Below the pieces are notes generated by a model. It was not told where the DNA came from. It saw only the letters and a program-made list of their open reading frames with translations, and searched no databases. DNA of 64,000 nt from Candidatus Fermentibacterota bacterium (GTDB lineage: Bacteria > Fermentibacterota > Fermentibacteria > Fermentibacterales > Fermentibacteraceae). Below, piece after piece: positions 60,482-64,000 of the stretch. The DNA is taken from contig PDSZ01000001.1 in assembly GCA_002748705.1 (NCBI GenBank), positions 62,001 to 126,000 on the forward strand, in the 5' to 3' direction. Every line of letters begins with the position of its first letter. Position 1 is the stretch's first letter. Position numbers and translations under genes: made by a program.

Positions 60482-61580
60482 ATGAGGCTACGGGAGCTGT
60501 GTTTTATGCTATTAGTCTCTTATGTCCTTGCTGCATCATGCGATAGAGGTACTAACAATAATTGCATGCCTGATACAAATACAGCTGAGAGTTTTGTGTG
60601 TCCAGATACAATAGCAAAGTGGACTGACTGGGCGATGAGAAATGTTGATGGCCTTTGGGAAAATGATAACAGGCATTCTGTTGAAATGCGTTTAGTTACA
60701 TCCTATGGTGGCGAAGATTCAGTTAATCCTCCTTTTTATAAGGTTAACTGGATACATCTTTCTGGAGACACTCTATTTGTCTCAGATCAAGCCGCAGAAA
60801 AACTTGTCTGTATGAACCTTGATGGAACTGTATACTGGGAGTACGGGGCGGAAGGAGAAGGACCTGGTCATTTTTGCACAATCGGAGGTATTGATACCAG
60901 CGGTGATTGGATTGCAGTTTGTAACATATATGGTGGGAATATTGAAATCCTTGATCGAAATGGTGAGTTAACTTCTATTATTACTGTTAGTAATCCACAA
61001 GATGTTATTGCTCTGTCTGATAGCACATTAGCTATTCTATCCAAGGCTTAAAGTCGAGGTAATCTGCATGTATATGCGCTGCCTGATTCACTTTTGTACT
61101 CCTTCGGGGAACCTGAATGGACTCACTGGGGCACAAGATCCAATAAAGATCTCACTGGATTACTTGCAGGAGATACAGTTGTTGTTACCTCTAAGGTTCT
61201 GCAATCAAATGTATTTCTTTGATTTAAGCAACAGAACCGTATCTCCCGATTTCGCCAGAGAATATCCTGCTGATTATGAAGTAACCAGTCAGGGTGTAGC
61301 ATGGAATGTAATGGGTACTCCTTTCCTGGGCCCTGATAGCTGCATCTGCGTCTGTCTACCGCCATTCAACAATGATGGAACATTCAGAGTAACGAATTCG
61401 CCGTTTGAAGAATGGGCACAGGTAACAATTGTAGATCGCTACAACAGGAATGGCGAGTATCTGGACAGTTTCTGCATTCCAGTAAGGGGCGTATTCGATT
61501 GTATTTATTCACAGGAATATGGCCTGTTAGTTAATCAGTATTCTACTAGCACTATTTATAGATTAGAGATAAGTTACTAG
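60482..61580 (+). pseudogene. Broken six-bladed beta-propeller lipoprotein gene
   Basis: The 5' part encodes a lipoprotein (lipobox LAASC, Cys20) and half a propeller (GAEGEGPGHFCTIGGI), ending at TAA 61049-61051. The same frame continues as protein-like sequence (GNLHVYALPDSLLYSFGEPE) to a TGA at 61220-61222. Meanwhile another frame, from about 61180 to the stop at 61578-61580, encodes the C-terminal half (WAQVTIVDRYNRNGEYLDSF). Compared with the intact paralogue at 57408-58484, one nonsense change and one frameshift suffice to explain it. The DNA is somewhat AT-rich. It lies among IS relics, which suggests loss after rearrangement. Confidence 0.82.
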
Positions 61581-61747
61581 CATAATATTTGACCATTATA
61601 CCTTATTGAGCATAATCACAATCTGAATGGAATAATCAACAGGAGACCGGACTTCATTCCTTCTGTGCACTGCGTTTTACCCATGCTGTATGACACGAGT
61701 TTTCACATGTAAGCCCCTGAACTGACAGGGGTTTTCCGAAGACAATA

Positions 61748-61852
61748 TTATGTGAGTGCTGCCATACTGGCAGACTCTTTTTCCTCCTGTTCGCAGTATA
61801 GGTACTCGAACTCCCTGGGGGGTATATCACCGATTGATTCAAGCAATCTCCT
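61748..61852 (-). pseudogene. C-terminal fragment of an IS3-family OrfB
   Basis: Read on the reverse strand: RLLESIGDIPPREFEYLYCE then QEEKESASMAALT and TAA (61748-61750). This matches the C-terminal tail of IS3-group integrases (IGDIPPAEFE.YY pattern). It starts exactly where the MITE-like repeat copy 2 ends, so the repeat cut into this transposase gene. The following reverse-strand TTCGGAAAACCCCTG resembles the post-gene end region of such elements. Confidence 0.7.
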
Positions 61853-61853
61853 G

Positions 61854-62010
61854 GTGTCCTGTCAAACCTCAGATGACAGATTCTGCTTATCTGCCCAGGC
61901 AGCGTTGCAGACTCGGTTACATAGCCTCCGGCTATGCGCCCTCACCTGCGCCTCTCCTGAACAGATAATAACTGCGCATACTCTCCACATCCGAAGCATG
62001 ACAGGACACT
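61854..62010 (-). repeat. MITE-like repeat, copy 2 (157 bp, inverted relative to copy 1)
   Basis: Bounded by GTGTCCTGTCA (61854-61864) and TGACAGGACAC (61999-62009). The interior equals the reverse complement of the copy at 18252-18389 through AAACCTCAGATGAC, CTGCCCAGGCAGCGTTGCAG, the palindrome CATAGCCTCCGGCTATG and TGCGCATACTCTCCACAT, but lacks a GTTCT and has about 26 extra bases (CCTCTCCTGAACAGATAATA and flanks) in the right third. Identity outside these indels is very high, so the two copies separated recently. Confidence 0.85.
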
Positions 62011-62121
62011 ATCGTCCATATTTTTCTGTGAATTCCCAGTAGTCGTTTAAAGAGGCAGCCATCATCCCCTCAATTGGGGTATTGTTTTAAAAACAAACAT
62101 CAACTCAAACCTGAGAGGAAG

Positions 62122-62350
62122 ATGATGACCAAAGGTAAAGTAACACAATCTGAGGCAAATGTTCAGAGGCTGCTCTGCCACAAGAATGCATGAGGAGACC
62201 AGTGGAAAACAGGCTTCATGAACTCGTTGAGGAAGAGTTCTGGAAGCACATGGGGTGCAAGCTCTGTGAGCGTGATACCGTCCCCGGGTGTGCAGAAGCC
62301 GGAGCGGATTCGTTACTGAAACTAAGCAGTGCAGGGAATAATGAATCAGC
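62122..62350 (+). pseudogene. Possible N-terminal relic of a mutator-type (IS256-like) transposase
   Basis: ATG at 62122, after GAGAGGA, opens MTKGKVTQSEANVQRLL and stops at 62191. An overlapping frame then reads RPVENRLHELVEEEFWKHMG followed by CKLCERD, resembling the N-terminal IS256 pattern (LV.E.LEAEM..HLG...YER). The homology is short and by memory. If right, it matches the C-terminal relic at the window start in kind. Confidence 0.3.
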
Positions 62351-62481
62351 TCAATGCTTACATGCCTTAAGTTTGTGGCAGCTCTCTATAGCAGATATAT
62401 ATAAAACTTATATATAAAAACTATGGAGATATGTTCAGGCAGCTGCTGCTGAGTACCTCTTGGAATCAGCAAAAAAACATA

Positions 62482-63312
62482 TCACATCTGACTGATGTCC
62501 TGTGATATTCTGACATGCACCATTGAAGCCACACCGAGGATATGGGGAATGAGTAAAATAAACTTCATCCCGAAGGGAAGTCCTCCGAACATTCCCCTGG
62601 ACATGGGATGGGAGTTCACCACCTTGAAGCGAATGTCCCACTTCTCGATGTCGCTGACAGGTTTCAGCCCCCAGCCGCCGTCCATGGACATTCCCATACC
62701 GCCTTTCTTCAGCACCTGTTTCTTCCCTATTTTGATCCCAAGCGGAGAGAGTGAATCAAAGTACAGGTCGCAGCTTTCAAAACGATCAGCTGTCTTCCTG
62801 AAGAATCCTCTGATATCTTCTTCTTCGAAGTAGTACAAAACTCCTGCGGCCAGAAAGAGCAGACCGTCTCTGACCTCTATTTTATCGAACCACTCTGTAT
62901 CCAGAAAAGAGGAAGGAATAGTTCTGTATCTTTCGTTCTCCGTAAAGAAGTTCTTTCTCAGTTCTATCACATCAGGCAGATCGAGTTCGTAGAAAAGAAT
63001 CCTGCCGTTGTCTATTCTGCTGAATGTTGTGTCCATACCGCAGCCGATGTTAACAATTGAGGCCTCCGGGTGTTCAGCCATGAACTCTCTTGCCAGCCTG
63101 TCTGTGTGAAGGCTCCTGGCCACCCACCCGTGCTGACTCATTGCCTGGGTCTCCTCTATTCTGGAAAAATCATAGTCTATGCTGTCAAGTATCTCCACTG
63201 CCTTTCGATCAATCAGACGGGGATTTTCTCTTCGGGTTTCGTAAGCCCTTCCCCAGAGGGGCAAAAGCAGAGTTTCCTGAACACTGCCGGTTTTTATTGA
63301 GACTTTTTTCAT
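62482..63312 (-). CDS. LCM/PPM-type SAM-dependent O-methyltransferase
   Basis: A 276-residue enzyme of the leucine carboxyl methyltransferase-like family, in bacteria linked to polyketide and other small-molecule O-methylation. TLLLPLWGRAYETRRENPRL and AVEILDSIDYDF open the protein, as in the family, then SIVNIGCGMDTTFSRIDNGR (motif I) and FYELDLPDVIELRKNFFTE (acidic motif II), with LFLAAGVLYYFEEEDIRGFF as motif post-I. The substrate is unknown. Single gene; AGGACAGG precedes the ATG. Downstream, TATATATAA-AAC-TTATATATA at 62396-62416 is a hairpin of unclear role. Confidence 0.9.
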   Translation of the reverse strand: MKKVSIKTGSVQETLLLPLWGRAYETRRENPRLIDRKAVEILDSIDYDFSRIEETQAMSQHGWVARSLHTDRLAREFMAEHPEASIVNIGCGMDTTFSRIDNGRILFYELDLPDVIELRKNFFTENERYRTIPSSFLDTEWFDKIEVRDGLLFLAAGVLYYFEEEDIRGFFRKTADRFESCDLYFDSLSPLGIKIGKKQVLKKGGMGMSMDGGWGLKPVSDIEKWDIRFKVVNSHPMSRGMFGGLPFGMKFILLIPHILGVASMVHVRISQDISQM

Positions 63313-63627
63313 GACCTGTCCTTTCTTTCTGCCGAAAGCTGCCGTTCACAGCAGGCATTCAGGCAGCAGTTTTCCAGCAGATTGTCTTTCTTCGTATCTG
63401 TACAGCATCAGGCGGCAAACTGATTACCGGGAAACATTGTTCTGTGGTGCTTTGGAATTTAAGAGTATGCCTAGCTTTCATTAGACCAGTTAAGAGGCAG
63501 AAAGAGCTGTAAAACCAGATAATTATAATTCTATCTGAATCCAGTTCCAGTGAATTAGGATTATTTGAATCAGCGTTAGAGGAATAACAAAACATTGACA
63601 AGGTCTTTCCTCCTCTCAAACTGATAT
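63313..63627. other. Gene-free gap
   Basis: About 315 bp between the methyltransferase gene and the hairpin that follows the transporter gene. No gene or clear promoter was recognised. Confidence 0.4.
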
Positions 63628-63655
63628 GTCCGCCGCTTCAGCTGAAGCGGCGGAC
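63628..63655 (-). terminator. Perfect 28-bp palindrome after the RND transporter gene
   Basis: GTCCGCCGCTTCAG (63628-63641) and CTGAAGCGGCGGAC (63642-63655) are perfectly complementary with no spacer. It starts 6 bp beyond the stop of the reverse transporter gene, where a transcript terminator or stabilising 3' hairpin is expected. No T-run follows on the reverse strand, so a Rho-dependent or mRNA-end role, or a palindromic protein site, is also possible. Confidence 0.6.
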
Positions 63656-63661
63656 CTGACA

Positions 63662-64000
63662 CTACTTTCTGCCCTTTCTGCTGTAGATGTTTGTCATCTT
63701 GAGCAGAATAGGGGTTACTGTGAAATCGGTGAACAAGGCGGTAATGATACCTGTGCACGCCAGAAATCCCATGTTTATAAGCATTTTGGCAGGAGAAGTG
63801 AAGTATGCGGAAAAGTTAAGCACAAGCACCACTGATGTTGTGAGAAGAGCAACTCCCACCACTCTGAAGGTTCTTCTTACAGCTTTGTCGTAATCACCTG
63901 CCCTGTCATACTCAAGGTGGCAGTGATTGATGAAGTGAATGGTGTCATCAACTGCAAGCCCCAGAAGCATGGGCATTATGGTAACTGTCATCATGTCCAG
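63662..64000 (-). CDS. RND-superfamily transporter, C-terminal part (runs off the window)
   Basis: The last 113 codons of a larger gene whose start lies beyond 64000. The segment MLLGLAVDDTIHFINHCHLE is the conserved TM4-region motif of MMPL/HAE-like RND exporters (G.A.D..I), followed by RTFRVVGVALLTTSVVLVLN and two more TM helices ending ILLKMTNIYSRKGRK. Such proteins use the proton gradient to move lipids, hopanoids or drugs. The Met codon at 63994 is internal, not the start. Confidence 0.85.
   Translation of the reverse strand: MDMMTVTIMPMLLGLAVDDTIHFINHCHLEYDRAGDYDKAVRRTFRVVGVALLTTSVVLVLNFSAYFTSPAKMLINMGFLACTGIITALFTDFTVTPILLKMTNIYSRKGRK

Noticed and set aside
61068..61580. Independent gene at 61068-61580
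   Set aside because: Its product aligns with the C-terminal half of the propeller at 57408-58484 and its N-terminal residues do not, so it is the 3' part of the broken gene.
1..64000. tRNA, rRNA or CRISPR features
   Set aside because: No T-arm consensus with a matching acceptor stem, no rRNA-like conserved block and no regularly spaced short repeats were seen.
1..64000. Genome-wide recoding of UGA to explain the two UGA-interrupted frames
   Set aside because: Many intact genes here end in TGA at the expected length (cobO, rlmN, mtnP, thiL, C25 peptidases), so UGA is a normal stop.

Overview
The window is chromosomal DNA from an uncultured-type, Gram-negative, fermentative bacterium of the FCB kind. 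The evidence is the secretome: gingipain-type C25 peptidases and an FG-GAP protein that end in FlgD/Por-sorting-like Ig domains, many lipobox lipoproteins with six-bladed beta-propellers, outer-membrane barrel-like proteins, an LpxL-type acyltransferase, a LolC/E-type permease and a pyrophosphate-linked glycolytic enzyme (PPDK). A lineage such as Fermentibacterota is a guess from this gene style, not something the sequence proves. Coding density is high, genes often overlap by 4 bp (ATGA/GTGA), TGA is a normal stop, and TTG/GTG starts are common. I found no tRNA, rRNA or CRISPR array.

Layout. 1-613: decayed ends of a mutator-type transposase and of an unknown gene that still has its terminator. 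655-4725: cobalamin adenosyltransferase, a secreted protein, rlmN (reverse), mtnP-thiL. 4769-6912 (reverse): LolC/E-like permease and a secreted protein. 6975-15066: a tight three-gene unit, C25 peptidase / SIRT5-like sirtuin / C25 peptidase. 15.2-18.4 kb: a PH-like membrane protein with no proper start, an AT-rich beta-propeller lipoprotein, a TPR protein and a 138-bp MITE-like repeat. 18508-27053: an operon of ppdK, a diguanylate cyclase with a degenerate receiver, a DUF362-ferredoxin protein, an LpxL-like acyltransferase and a purine permease. 27354-28544: an FG-GAP surface protein interrupted by one in-frame UGA. 28661-29818: a reverse beta-propeller lipoprotein.

29927-37857 is a long forward run: gpsA, GHL10-type hydrolase, YycJ-type metallo-hydrolase, two envelope proteins, NhaD/ArsB-type transporter, aroB, tatC and a family 2 glycosyltransferase. 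38.1-42.0 kb: DUF6504 gene and dinB, whose 3' end is replaced by a complete IS1380-family element (18-bp perfect terminal repeats, frameshifted transposase), followed by a broken IS3-family transposase. 42.5-58.5 kb is mostly reverse: membrane protein, methyltransferase, lipoprotein, serine hydrolase, 52-residue membrane protein, flavin disulfide reductase, M18 aminopeptidase overlapping a 1376-residue 2-hydroxyacyl-CoA dehydratase activase-like protein, an ABC transporter and another beta-propeller lipoprotein. 58721-60205: sodium/solute symporter. 60.2-62.4 kb is a graveyard: IS1380, IS3 and possible IS256-type fragments, a broken beta-propeller gene and a second, inverted copy of the MITE-like repeat. 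The window ends with an LCM-type methyltransferase and the C-terminus of an RND-type transporter (both reverse).

Taken together the cell appears to invest in secreted proteolysis, peptide and amino-acid fermentation, and a large family of envelope beta-propellers. The items most worth following are the peptidase-sirtuin-peptidase unit, the UGA-interrupted FG-GAP gene with a bacterial-SECIS-like hairpin, and the 138/157-bp inverted-repeat element.
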